Shown here in pieces: positions 46,503 to 54,735 of a stretch of DNA of 64,000 nt. The notes under the pieces were generated by a model. It did not search any database. It was given only the letters and a program-made list of their open reading frames with translations, and had not been told where the DNA came from. Position 1 is the stretch's first letter, and each line of letters opens with the position of its first letter. The translations under genes were made by a program, and so were the position numbers. The stretch is from Candidatus Deianiraea vastatrix (lineage in GTDB: Bacteria; Pseudomonadota; Alphaproteobacteria; Rickettsiales; Deianiraeaceae): NCBI RefSeq assembly GCF_007993655.1, contig NZ_CP029077.1, forward strand, positions 1 to 64,000, given 5' to 3'.

Positions 46503-47669
46503 TCAATAAAAATCGCAGGTTTTCTGCAGTTTTTCCCCAAAATCTGCAATTTCGTCATCTGTGATGTTAAGTCTTGGAAGAAGGCGAATAATGTTGTCAG
46601 CCGACGATGGCGCAAGTAATAAGTGATTTTCACGTGCTTTTAGAACAAAATCTTGATTTGTGATTTTTTCGTTAATTTTAATTCCAAGAAGCAAGCCTTT
46701 ACCACGAATTTCAGTTATTAAATCTGTCTTTTCTTGTATTTTATTGACTGCTTGGATGATTTTTTCGCTTGCAGTTTTGACATTTTCAAGAAACTTGGGT
46801 TTTGAGACCTCATCTAGGACGTATCCAACGAGTTTTGCTGCCATTGGATTGCAACCGAAAGTTGACCCATGGCTACCTGGCGTCATGCAAGGTGCAACTT
46901 TATTTGATGCAACGCAGGCACCGACGGGATAGCCAGCAGCAAGCCCTTTTGCTGTGATTAAAATATCAGGTTTTATGCCAAATTGCTCAAAGGCGTATAG
47001 CGTTCCTGTTCGTCCAACGCCAGATTGCACCTCGTCTAAGATTAATAAAATGTCGTTTTCATCGCATATATTTCGAATTTGAGCAAGAAATTCCTGCGTG
47101 CATGCCATAACGCCGCCTTCGCCCTGAATTGGTTCAAGCATTATTGCTGCAGTTTTCGATGAAATAAGGTTTTTGACTGAATTTATGTCGTTTAAATCTG
47201 CGTGTAAAAAGCCTTGCAATCTTGGCTCAAAACCTTCAAGATATTTAGCATTTCCTTGCGCTGCAATTGATGCTATAGTTCTTCCATGAAATGACTTTTT
47301 AAAGCATATTATCTCGTATTTATCGCTATTTTTATGCCAAAAATATCTGCGGGCGATTTTAATTGCAGTTTCAACGCTTTCCGTGCCTGAATTTAAGAAA
47401 AAAGCCTTGCCGCCTATTGAAAGCTCGGTTAATCTTTTTGCTGCATATTCAAGCTGGGATGTGCGAAAATAGTTGGCGATATGCATCATTTCTTTTGATT
47501 GGCTGGCAAGGATTTCGGTTATTTTTTCATCCGCGTGCCCAAAGACATTAACTGCAATTCCTGAGATAAAATCAAGGTATTTTTCACCTTTCTCGCAGTA
47601 CAAATACCCACCTTTGCCGTGCGTTATAAGTAAATTTGATCGATTTACAACAGGTAAAAGATATTCCAT
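46503..47669 (-). CDS. argD: Acetylornithine/succinyl-DAP aminotransferase
   Basis: A class III PLP aminotransferase of 388 residues. The Schiff-base Lys is Lys241 in ITAKGLAAGYPVGA, and the cofactor Asp lies in LILDEVQSGVGRTG. The short N-terminus and FLNSGTESVETAIKIARR are typical of ArgD rather than of glutamate-semialdehyde or DAPA aminotransferases. ArgD acts in arginine synthesis and in many bacteria also as DapC in the lysine/meso-DAP pathway. With dapA at 58.4 kb and no other arg gene here, the DAP role is an attractive inference. Confidence 0.87.
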   Translation of the reverse strand: MEYLLPVVNRSNLLITHGKGGYLYCEKGEKYLDFISGIAVNVFGHADEKITEILASQSKEMMHIANYFRTSQLEYAAKRLTELSIGGKAFFLNSGTESVETAIKIARRYFWHKNSDKYEIICFKKSFHGRTIASIAAQGNAKYLEGFEPRLQGFLHADLNDINSVKNLISSKTAAIMLEPIQGEGGVMACTQEFLAQIRNICDENDILLILDEVQSGVGRTGTLYAFEQFGIKPDILITAKGLAAGYPVGACVASNKVAPCMTPGSHGSTFGCNPMAAKLVGYVLDEVSKPKFLENVKTASEKIIQAVNKIQEKTDLITEIRGKGLLLGIKINEKITNQDFVLKARENHLLLAPSSADNIIRLLPRLNITDDEIADFGEKLQKTCDFY

Positions 47670-47740
47670 AAAAAGGTTTTTGTTAAATAAAAAGCCAATT
47701 TTTTAAAATGCAAGAAGGATTTTTATATTATTTGGTGTGT

Positions 47741-48109
47741 TTATTTTTTTGCAATTGTTTTAATAACATCATTTTTTCTTCTTTCTTCAAATGATATATT
47801 TCTGACAATTGCTGTTTTATAAATTTTAATTTCATTACCTTTTGATATTTCAACCATACATGTTTCATTATTTTCTATAGCCGATATTTTGCCAAAAACG
47901 CCAGAGAGTATTATAACTTCATCACCTTCTTTTGTGCCGTTAATCATTCCTTGTTGTTCCTTATATTTTTTACTTTGAGGTCTAATAATGAAAAAGTAAA
48001 ACACAACAAAAATCATTAATATTGGCATTATTGATTGAAATATTGAAGGCTGAGCAACTTCTGCAGCAACTTCAGATGCGTTTGCGTTTGAGATTAAGAA
48101 ATTTATCAT
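47741..48109 (-). CDS. yajC: Preprotein translocase accessory subunit YajC
   Basis: YajC associates with SecDF at the inner membrane. The 122-residue protein has one membrane helix (about 25-42) and the hallmark FFIIRPQSKKYKEQQ followed by LKEGDEVIILSGVFGKI-like sequence (here TKEGDEVIILSGVFGKISAI). It lacks an adjacent secD or tgt. It is followed on the minus strand by argD and diverges from rho. Confidence 0.93.
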   Translation of the reverse strand: MINFLISNANASEVAAEVAQPSIFQSIMPILMIFVVFYFFIIRPQSKKYKEQQGMINGTKEGDEVIILSGVFGKISAIENNETCMVEISKGNEIKIYKTAIVRNISFEERRKNDVIKTIAKK

Positions 48110-48259
48110 ATTAATTATAATTTATAGTGTTATTATCTTGTAAGGAATTTAAAAATCAAGTACTTTTTATTTTTAAAAAAAGTAAATAATTTCTTGACAA
48201 TTATTTTTTTCATTTTAGTTTGGGTTAAAGATTTAAAAAAATCGTTTTAATAATCATTC

Positions 48260-50038
48260 ATGACAGAAAATAAAAACAACCAAGAAGCCCCTGAGGTTTT
48301 AGTTGAAAAAAAGCGTTTAAGAGCTCCAAAAGCAAAGCCTGAAGCTAAAGATGAGGTGGCTAGCGAACTTCCTTTAGGCGATGTTCAAGCTGAAAAAAGT
48401 GTGATAGATACAGCCACGCAGACGGAAGAAAAGAAGCTTTTTAAGGACAAAATTTCAATATCCATTAAGCCGAAAATTACAGCGCCTGAGGCGGTAAAAA
48501 CTCAGGATGAATCGAGTAAAAGTGATTTAATGTCTTCTGTTTCGAAAGATGAAATGCCAGATTTATCGGCTATTGAATTTTTACTTGATGATAAGCCGGT
48601 TGAAAAAAAAGAAGAGCAACAGGGTCTACTTGGCGATGAGTCTGTGCAGCAAGTTGAGGGAAAAAGACATCACCATCGGGTGCAAAAAGATGAAAATATT
48701 ATAATGCAGGTGCAGGATATTGACCCAAATGAAGCCGATTTTGCATATCCGCCTAAAGAGGAAAATACAATAATTGTAAAAAAACTGAAAGAGAAACGCA
48801 TGAATGAGCTAAATGAAATGGCTGAAAAATACGGCGTGCAAAATTACCATAGAATGTTGCGTCAGGATTTAATAACTGCGATTTTAAAACAGTCAGTTTT
48901 TCATGGAAAATTGATATATTCTGAGGGAATTCTTGAAATTGGGCACGACGGACATGGGTTTGTTCGCTCGCAAAGCTATAATTATGCAGCTTGCAGCGAC
49001 GATATTTTTATATCCAATAATCAAATTCGCAAGTTTGGCTTGCGTTTTGGAGATCAAGTTGCAGGTTATGCGCGCGTTCCAAAAAAAGGTGAAAGATACT
49101 TTTCACTGCTTCGTTTAACGGAAATTAACGGAAGGTCTAGTGATGAGCCGGTAAGTAAAGTGAATTTTGACAATTTAACGCCGCTTTATCCAAGAGAAAG
49201 GCTAAATTTTGAGTGCACTGGAATTAAAAATAATGATTTTTCAACAAGGGTTATTGACCTAATAAGTCCGATTGGTAAAGGGCAAAGAGCATTAATAGTT
49301 GCCCAGCCTAAAAGTGGTAAAACTATGCTTATGCAGTCTATTGCACATGCAATTGAAAAAAATCATCCGGAAATTTACTTGATTTATCTTGGAATAGACG
49401 AGCGTCCTGAGGAATTTACCGAAATGCAAAGAACCATTAAAGGTGAAGTTGTAAGCTCCACTTTTGATGAGCCTGCAAAAAGACACGTTGAGCTTGCTGA
49501 AATCGTTATCGAAAAGGCAAAAAGGTTAGTCGAGCAGGGCAGGGATGTTGTAATTTTGCTTGACTCAATCACTCGTCTTGCGCGCGCATATAACAATGTT
49601 ATGCCATCATCTGGTAAGATTTTATCAGGCGGGGTGGACTCAAATGCGCTTCATCGTCCTAAAAGATTTTTCGGTGCCGCGCGTAATATTGAAGAGGGCG
49701 GATCGCTGACTATTATTGCAACAGCACTGGTTGACACGGGCTCTAAAATGGATGAGGTTATTTTCGAGGAATTCAAGGGAACGGGTAATTCTGAAATCGT
49801 TCTTGACAGAAAAATTGCCGACAGACGCGTCTTTCCTGCGATTGACATTCTCAAATCCGGAACAAGAAAAGAAGAGGAAATGGTCTCAAGTGAAACTCTT
49901 ACAAAGATGTGGATGCTTCGCCGTATTTTGAGCGGAATGGGCTCCGGACACGAGGCTCTTGAGTTTTTGCTGAAAAAAATCAAAGAGACAAAAGACAACG
50001 AGGACTTTTTCAAGAAAATGAACGGCCCTATGCAATAA
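48260..50038 (+). CDS. rho: Transcription termination factor Rho with long N-terminal extension
   Basis: Rho is a hexameric RNA-dependent helicase that ends transcription. The conserved part starts near residue 175 ([30 protein letters not shown]), followed by the OB-fold RNA-binding domain ([20 protein letters not shown]) and the ATPase with P-loop [12 protein letters not shown] near 350. The first 170 residues are a charged, low-complexity addition rich in Lys, Glu, Ala and Ser with a KRHHHR patch. E. coli Rho has 419 residues; this one has 592. A TTGACA lies 61 bases upstream of the ATG, but its -10 partner is weak. Confidence 0.95.
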   Translation: MTENKNNQEAPEVLVEKKRLRAPKAKPEAKDEVASELPLGDVQAEKSVIDTATQTEEKKLFKDKISISIKPKITAPEAVKTQDESSKSDLMSSVSKDEMPDLSAIEFLLDDKPVEKKEEQQGLLGDESVQQVEGKRHHHRVQKDENIIMQVQDIDPNEADFAYPPKEENTIIVKKLKEKRMNELNEMAEKYGVQNYHRMLRQDLITAILKQSVFHGKLIYSEGILEIGHDGHGFVRSQSYNYAACSDDIFISNNQIRKFGLRFGDQVAGYARVPKKGERYFSLLRLTEINGRSSDEPVSKVNFDNLTPLYPRERLNFECTGIKNNDFSTRVIDLISPIGKGQRALIVAQPKSGKTMLMQSIAHAIEKNHPEIYLIYLGIDERPEEFTEMQRTIKGEVVSSTFDEPAKRHVELAEIVIEKAKRLVEQGRDVVILLDSITRLARAYNNVMPSSGKILSGGVDSNALHRPKRFFGAARNIEEGGSLTIIATALVDTGSKMDEVIFEEFKGTGNSEIVLDRKIADRRVFPAIDILKSGTRKEEEMVSSETLTKMWMLRRILSGMGSGHEALEFLLKKIKETKDNEDFFKKMNGPMQ

Positions 50039-50098
50039 AGCTTGCGATTTATTTTTTGCATTTTACACTTCCATGCTTGGAAAAAAATTGTTTAAAAT

Positions 50099-50263
50099 AT
50101 GAGCGATAAAACAAAGGAAAATTCAAAAGCTGAAGGCGAAAAAGGTAAAAAATCCGAGGGCTTTACTGGCTTTTTAGAGACGATGTTCATGGGCAAAACC
50201 GTTCGTCACGGGTTTTTGTTTTATTTTGTTGTATTTATAACTATGCTACAGCATCTGCATTAA
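50099..50263 (+). CDS. Possible small membrane protein or gene remnant downstream of rho
   Basis: A 54-codon frame begins MSDKTKENSKAEGEKGKK and ends in a hydrophobic stretch (HGFLFYFVVFITMLQHLH). It starts 60 bp after rho and overlaps the 3' end of the convergent secreted-protein gene by 23 bp. The basic cytoplasmic start and single hydrophobic helix look protein-like and suggest a small inner-membrane protein. It may instead be the 5' remnant of a larger membrane protein cut off by rearrangement. Confidence 0.4.
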   Translation: MSDKTKENSKAEGEKGKKSEGFTGFLETMFMGKTVRHGFLFYFVVFITMLQHLH

Positions 50264-51143
50264 TATCGTCAAATTTACTATCGTTTAGGATGTCGTTTAT
50301 ACAGTTCCCACCTTTGACAAACCCCTCGTTATTGGTTGATTTAATGAATTCATCTTGCTTATCACTTGTCATGTCATCAAATTTATCGTATTTTTTATAG
50401 AATTTATTGTAAATCTCGGCATTTTCATTGAAATATTTCTTCATTTTCTCTTTGATATTAAATACACAGCTGTATTTATAAACCGCTTTAGAGTTATAGC
50501 ATTCATCTGCATCATTTGACATATTAATTAATTCTTGCGTGATGATTTGAACTTTATTATGAACAGCGTGAATGAACTTGATTTTGTCTTTATATTTATC
50601 AAATAATTGCTTTGTTATTGGTTGAAATCCGCCGCACCAAACTGCGTCAATGAATACAATTTTTTTATGACCAGCAATTGCATCTTGTGTAAGTTTTTTA
50701 ACAAAAATTCCGTTTCTATTATTGCTTTTTACGCCAGTTGTGTATCTAAATAAATTAACGGTATTTTTTGGATTTTGTCGTTTTTCAAATATAAAATCAT
50801 GCTTTACATCTTGATAAACGGTGTAATTTATATTCAGAAATCTTTTATCGTTGAATTTTTCCTTTACAAATTCGCATTTATTAAAGTCTGGCGTGCATTC
50901 TTTTATTTTCACATCAAGTTCTTTATCGACACTTTGATCTTCGCTTCCATAATAAGGATCGAAGCTGTAAATATTGATTTTATAGCCTTTTTGATTAAGT
51001 TCTTGAGCGTAAGAGTTGTATTCTTGATCTATCCTTCCGCCAGCGCCAATTATTATAAAAATAGCTTCTTTCGGAGCTTGTTTTGCAAGGCAATTTGCGT
51101 CAAAACTTAGAAATAAAAGCAATATAATAACAAGGTTTTTCAT
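50241..51143 (-). CDS. Secreted hypothetical protein with Rossmann-like N-terminus
   Basis: The ATG at 51143 gives a clear signal peptide (MKNLVIILLLFLSFDANCLA), so I prefer it to the GTG at 51167. The mature part starts with AIFIIIGAGGRIDQEYNSYA, an alternating beta strand and glycine turn like a Rossmann or hydrolase fold, and has a second buried strand (HKKIVFIDAVWCGGFQP). About six Cys residues could form disulfides in the periplasm. No family is recognised. It is 300 residues long and is flanked by the ABC ATPase gene on the same strand. Confidence 0.65.
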   Translation of the reverse strand: MKNLVIILLLFLSFDANCLAKQAPKEAIFIIIGAGGRIDQEYNSYAQELNQKGYKINIYSFDPYYGSEDQSVDKELDVKIKECTPDFNKCEFVKEKFNDKRFLNINYTVYQDVKHDFIFEKRQNPKNTVNLFRYTTGVKSNNRNGIFVKKLTQDAIAGHKKIVFIDAVWCGGFQPITKQLFDKYKDKIKFIHAVHNKVQIITQELINMSNDADECYNSKAVYKYSCVFNIKEKMKKYFNENAEIYNKFYKKYDKFDDMTSDKQDEFIKSTNNEGFVKGGNCINDILNDSKFDDINADAVA

Positions 51144-51231
51144 ATTTTGGAAAGTAAATAGTTGCACACTTGATTGAGTTTTTTTTATTTAAAGCTTAAA
51201 GTCAAGAAAAATCTTTCTTATTTTTCTATTT

Positions 51232-52035
51232 TCATACAACCATCCCATTTACCTGTCCTTGCCATAAATCCTTGAATTTTCCATTTTCTATAGCCATCAA
51301 CTCGGAAAATGAGCCGTCTTCAACGGCTTTTCCGCCGTCCATAACAACAATTCTATCCATGTGGCGAATTGTTGAAAGCCTGTGCGCAATGGCAATTACC
51401 GTCGCATTATTTGCAAGCAGCATCGCATTTATTGACTTTTGAATTTCACTTTCAGTCTGGGAGTCAAGCGCGGAAGTTGCCTCGTCTAAAATCAAAATCG
51501 GAGCATTTTTTAAAATCGCCCTTGCAATCGCAATTCTTTGACGCTGTCCGCCGGAAAGTTTTATGCCACGCTCGCCAACTAGTGTATTGTATTTTTCGGG
51601 CAAAGTGATGATAAAATCGTGAATATTTGCCATTTTAGCTGCATTTTCGACTTCATCTTGAGTTGCATTATCTTTTGCGTAAGCGATATTTTCACCAATT
51701 GTGCGATGAAAAAGCATTATATCTTGGGGAATAAGAGAGATTTGCGATCGAAGGCTATCTGACGAAACATCGTAAATACTTTGCCCATTTATCAAAATAT
51801 CACCGCCTTCATCGCTATTTTGTCTTCCTATTGTTGCCGATCTGTCGAAGTATTTGTAATTCGTAATTGCGAAATTTTTTAGCAATAAATTAACAATAGT
51901 CGATTTTCCAGCGCCAGAATGCCCAACTAAACCAACCTTTTGCCCTTTTGCAATCTGTAAATTCATGCCATCAAATACCTTATTTGCATTTTCGTAACTA
52001 AATTCAATATTCTTAAAATTAATAAAATCTTTCAT
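51232..52035 (-). CDS. Stand-alone ABC exporter ATPase domain
   Basis: A complete exporter-type nucleotide-binding domain of 267 residues: FKNIEFSYEN start, Walker A GHSGAGKST, Q-loop SLIPQDIMLF, signature LSGGQRQRIAIARA, Walker B ILILDEATSALD and H-loop AIAHRLSTI. The start MKDFINF at 52035 lies in the same frame as the upstream membrane-domain gene, separated from it by one TAG and three codons. In related proteins the two domains form one chain, so this looks like a half-transporter split by a stop codon. It would serve both membrane proteins encoded upstream. Substrate is unknown; lipid or peptide export is typical of the MsbA-like class. Confidence 0.88.
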   Translation of the reverse strand: MKDFINFKNIEFSYENANKVFDGMNLQIAKGQKVGLVGHSGAGKSTIVNLLLKNFAITNYKYFDRSATIGRQNSDEGGDILINGQSIYDVSSDSLRSQISLIPQDIMLFHRTIGENIAYAKDNATQDEVENAAKMANIHDFIITLPEKYNTLVGERGIKLSGGQRQRIAIARAILKNAPILILDEATSALDSQTESEIQKSINAMLLANNATVIAIAHRLSTIRHMDRIVVMDGGKAVEDGSFSELMAIENGKFKDLWQGQVNGMVV

Positions 52036-52042
52036 AAAAAAC

Positions 52043-52095
52043 AACTAAATAACCAAATCCCGTGCGTCTTTTTTGTCAATTACATCTTGTTTTAC
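52043..52095. repeat. 53-bp exact repeat, copy 1, at the 3' end of membrane domain B
   Basis: Identical to 53055-53107. It covers the last 16 codons, the stop codon and two bases downstream. The flanking coding sequences have diverged strongly, so identity here points to recent gene conversion or recombination. Confidence 0.93.
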
Positions 52096-53049
52096 CTGCA
52101 TTATTGAAAATGATGATTTGAAATCGCCTATTTCTTTCATAAAATCTGCCATATTTGATACAAATTGCCATAAATTATGGCATATCGTCATTGAAAATGT
52201 GCTTAAAATAAATACAAAATCTCCTGCGGTAATAATGCCTTTTATTTTGCAATGTAGCATAAAAAGAAAAACAAAAATAAGCATTGGATAATAGAGCAAG
52301 CATGCAATTATATTAAATTTCATGTCATATTTATATGTTTTAATCTGAGCTTTTACAAAGCCATTTTCTATTTTATGCTCTAAATTTTTTATTTCTCTTG
52401 TTCTTTTGGCAAAAGCAAATAGTGTAAAAATATTAGTAACATTATCAGAGATCATTCCAAAAAGTAAATGTTTTTCATCGCCTTCAATGTTTGAAAAATG
52501 GTTTAGCTTCTTAATCACGGGATAGATTATTAAAACAAACAAAATAGCCCATATTAAAACAACAATTCCTATAATATAATTGACAAAAAATAGACCAATG
52601 ATTGGAAATAATGTCCAGAAAAAATAGCACCCCAATTTGTGATGCAGGGTTGAAAATATACTATCATATCCGCCTAAAATGCCTTTAACTTTGCTTACTA
52701 CAGAGCCAGTTTGTGTATTTTGAAAATAAAAATAATGATGATTTTGAACATAATTATACACATCAAGAATTATATTTCGTCTTACAAAAGGTTCACATTT
52801 TCTTTCCGCAAAATTCGATATTCTCCAAAGCAGATCAAGTGATATTTGTGCACCAAAAAACATTATGATAGCGTATATAATTTGTCTATTATTTGGCACA
52901 TCTTTTGTAAAAGCATCTATAACCAATTTAAAAGAATAGTTGTTAAATACAGGAAAAAAGCCTGTTAAAAATGGCGCTTGTAAAATCAAAACATACCACC
53001 ATTTATAAGGTTTAATGTGTTTATATAAAAATAATAATGGCTCTTTCAT
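52045..53049 (-). CDS. ABC exporter membrane domain B (no ATPase domain)
   Basis: The 334-residue protein has six predicted membrane helices of a type I ABC exporter and ends in the usual linker toward an ATPase domain (VKQDVIDKKDARDLVI), directly followed by a TAG stop and then, in frame, the ATPase gene. I chose the ATG at 53049 (MKEPLLFLYKHIKPYKWW), aligned with the start of its neighbour, over 53091 which overlaps it. It is homologous to domain A (53057-54064), for example at YFQNT.TGSVVSKVKGI against YFQNNFGGSLVSKLKGI, but the bodies have diverged while the last 16 codons are identical. Confidence 0.8.
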   Translation of the reverse strand: MKEPLLFLYKHIKPYKWWYVLILQAPFLTGFFPVFNNYSFKLVIDAFTKDVPNNRQIIYAIIMFFGAQISLDLLWRISNFAERKCEPFVRRNIILDVYNYVQNHHYFYFQNTQTGSVVSKVKGILGGYDSIFSTLHHKLGCYFFWTLFPIIGLFFVNYIIGIVVLIWAILFVLIIYPVIKKLNHFSNIEGDEKHLLFGMISDNVTNIFTLFAFAKRTREIKNLEHKIENGFVKAQIKTYKYDMKFNIIACLLYYPMLIFVFLFMLHCKIKGIITAGDFVFILSTFSMTICHNLWQFVSNMADFMKEIGDFKSSFSIMQVKQDVIDKKDARDLVI

Positions 53050-53054
53050 AAAAT

Positions 53055-53107
53055 AACTAAATAACCAAATCCCGTGCGTCTTTTTTGTCAATTACATCTT
53101 GTTTTAC
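53055..53107. repeat. 53-bp exact repeat, copy 2, at the 3' end of membrane domain A
   Basis: Identical to 52043-52095, direct orientation, 1012 bp apart. Both encode the exporter linker peptide ending DARDLVI and TAG. Confidence 0.93.
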
Positions 53108-54064
53108 AAAAATTCCATCAAGGGATGCTTTGAAGTCTGCAAGGTTTTGAATAAATGAAAGTGCGTTGTTAATTAAGGAAAAAATTTCATGAACGCATTT
53201 TAAAACAATTAATATAGTAATTGTCAAAACCCCAGTGCTTATGGCATCAATTTTACGCAAATAAATTGCATATATAAAAATACCCAAAGTCATAATAGTA
53301 TTAACAATGCCAACCCAAAGCCATGTTTTATAGTTATAATAATTAAGTTTGTCAACATCAGGTTTGCCAATTTTTTCATAATGATTTTTAATTTCATTAA
53401 TTTCAGAATCTTTTTTTGCAAATTGAAAAATTGTAAACATATTTGTAACCTTGTCCGACACTTTGCCAAGTAATAAATGCCAGTTCTTTCTATTGACAAA
53501 AGCCATTTTATCATATTTTGCCGATTGAATATAGCATATTAAGCCCATAACTATTATATATAATAATACCGGCGGTAATAATTTCATTGATAAAAAGGCT
53601 ATCATAATAATATTTCCTAGGATAATTGAGAAGCTTTCAAGTAAATTATGGGAAATTTTATCCCAAAATTGATAAAATCCATCAGAAATCCCCTTTAATT
53701 TACTAACAAGTGAGCCGCCAAAGTTATTTTGAAAATAGGTGTATGAATGATTTTGCAAGTAATCATAAGTCTTTATGATAAGATCTCTAAAAATATTTCC
53801 ATGCAATTTATATTCAGAATAATCATGCAAAGACCACAAAAATCGTGATAGAATCTCAATTGCAAGGAATATTGAAAGTGGCAAAATGAAAATCTCATAA
53901 CCCGAAATTTCACCAGTTATTGTGTCTATTATTGTTTTTATAATATAGTTATTTAAGGCAAAATACACCCCTTGAAAAAGTGGTGCAAGGCAAAGAAAAA
54001 CATACCACTTGCGATACGGTTTAATAACCTGTTTTATAAATGAAATTGGCGTGATTTGCGTCAT
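53057..54064 (-). CDS. ABC exporter membrane domain A (no ATPase domain)
   Basis: A 335-residue six-helix exporter membrane domain, first gene of the three-gene ABC unit, starting 11 bp after folE. It aligns along its length with domain B and ends in the same peptide and stop codon. It lacks an ATPase domain; the reading frame after its stop does not continue into one. A heterodimer of A and B driven by two copies of the single ATPase is the simplest model. Confidence 0.8.
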   Translation of the reverse strand: MTQITPISFIKQVIKPYRKWYVFLCLAPLFQGVYFALNNYIIKTIIDTITGEISGYEIFILPLSIFLAIEILSRFLWSLHDYSEYKLHGNIFRDLIIKTYDYLQNHSYTYFQNNFGGSLVSKLKGISDGFYQFWDKISHNLLESFSIILGNIIMIAFLSMKLLPPVLLYIIVMGLICYIQSAKYDKMAFVNRKNWHLLLGKVSDKVTNMFTIFQFAKKDSEINEIKNHYEKIGKPDVDKLNYYNYKTWLWVGIVNTIMTLGIFIYAIYLRKIDAISTGVLTITILIVLKCVHEIFSLINNALSFIQNLADFKASLDGIFVKQDVIDKKDARDLVI

Positions 54065-54075
54065 ATAGATGATAA

Positions 54076-54654
54076 TTATTTAACTGGAATAGCGCTTAAA
54101 AACTCCTGTTTTTTTGCAATATCAGTTTCAAATTGACCGGAAAAAAGCATAGTTGTGGTATTGCAATTGTGTTTTTTAACGCCACGAAGAGACATGCAGC
54201 CATGATTTGCGCGGATAAATATCGCACTGCCCTTTGGCTTGATATATTTCGTCATTATGTCAAGAATTTCAACCATCATTCGCTCTTGAAGTTGAAGCCT
54301 GCGTGAAACAGCCTCGACAATTCTGCAAATTTTACTAAGCCCTATCACCTTTTTATCTGGAATGTACGCGATGTGTGCAACGCCAACAATTGGCAGCAAA
54401 TGATGCTCGCATGTTGAGGAAAAATTGATATTGTCTATCATTACAAAGTTGTTGTAATTAAAGCTATTGTCGAAATTTTTGCCAAATTCACTGTCAAAAT
54501 CAATGTCATATCCGCCAAATAGCTCTTCAAATGAGTCAATTACTCTAGATGGAGTATTTTTCATAACCTCGTCATTTGCCTTGCCTTTGGAGATATATTC
54601 AAGTAAAGTTAAAACTGCCTTTTCGGCATCACTGCGTGAAATACTCATAAACAA
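54076..54654 (-). CDS. folE: GTP cyclohydrolase I
   Basis: FolE converts GTP to dihydroneopterin triphosphate, the first step of folate (and tetrahydrobiopterin) synthesis. The zinc ligands are present: Cys and His in STCEHHLLP and the second Cys in NHGCMSLRGVKKH. YIPDKKVIGLSKICRIVEA and RLQLQERM complete the signature. The length of 192 residues is typical. It lies just upstream of the ABC exporter genes on the same strand and downstream of a long hairpin. Confidence 0.95.
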   Translation of the reverse strand: MFMSISRSDAEKAVLTLLEYISKGKANDEVMKNTPSRVIDSFEELFGGYDIDFDSEFGKNFDNSFNYNNFVMIDNINFSSTCEHHLLPIVGVAHIAYIPDKKVIGLSKICRIVEAVSRRLQLQERMMVEILDIMTKYIKPKGSAIFIRANHGCMSLRGVKKHNCNTTTMLFSGQFETDIAKKQEFLSAIPVK

Positions 54655-54669
54655 ACACCTTTATCAAAG

Positions 54670-54722
54670 GCTATGATATTGAAATTTAAAAAGCAAGATA
54701 GTTTTAAACTTAATATCATAGC
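54670..54722. other. Long imperfect hairpin between the Gln-rich gene and folE
   Basis: GCTATGATATT (54670-54680) and AATATCATAGC (54712-54722) are exact complements. The stem continues inward through TTTAAAA/TTTTAAA with a bulge and a mismatch. It lies between the stop of the Gln-rich gene and the folE start on the same strand. It may end the first transcript or protect it; a T-run is missing. An alternative AGCAAG/CTTGCT pairing also exists. Confidence 0.45.
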
Positions 54723-54735
54723 TTGCTCGATAGGG

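Noticed and set aside
48194-48222. TTGACA upstream of rho as a strong promoter
   Set aside because: The -35 is perfect but no good -10 lies at 16-18 bases, so I do not list it as a supported promoter.
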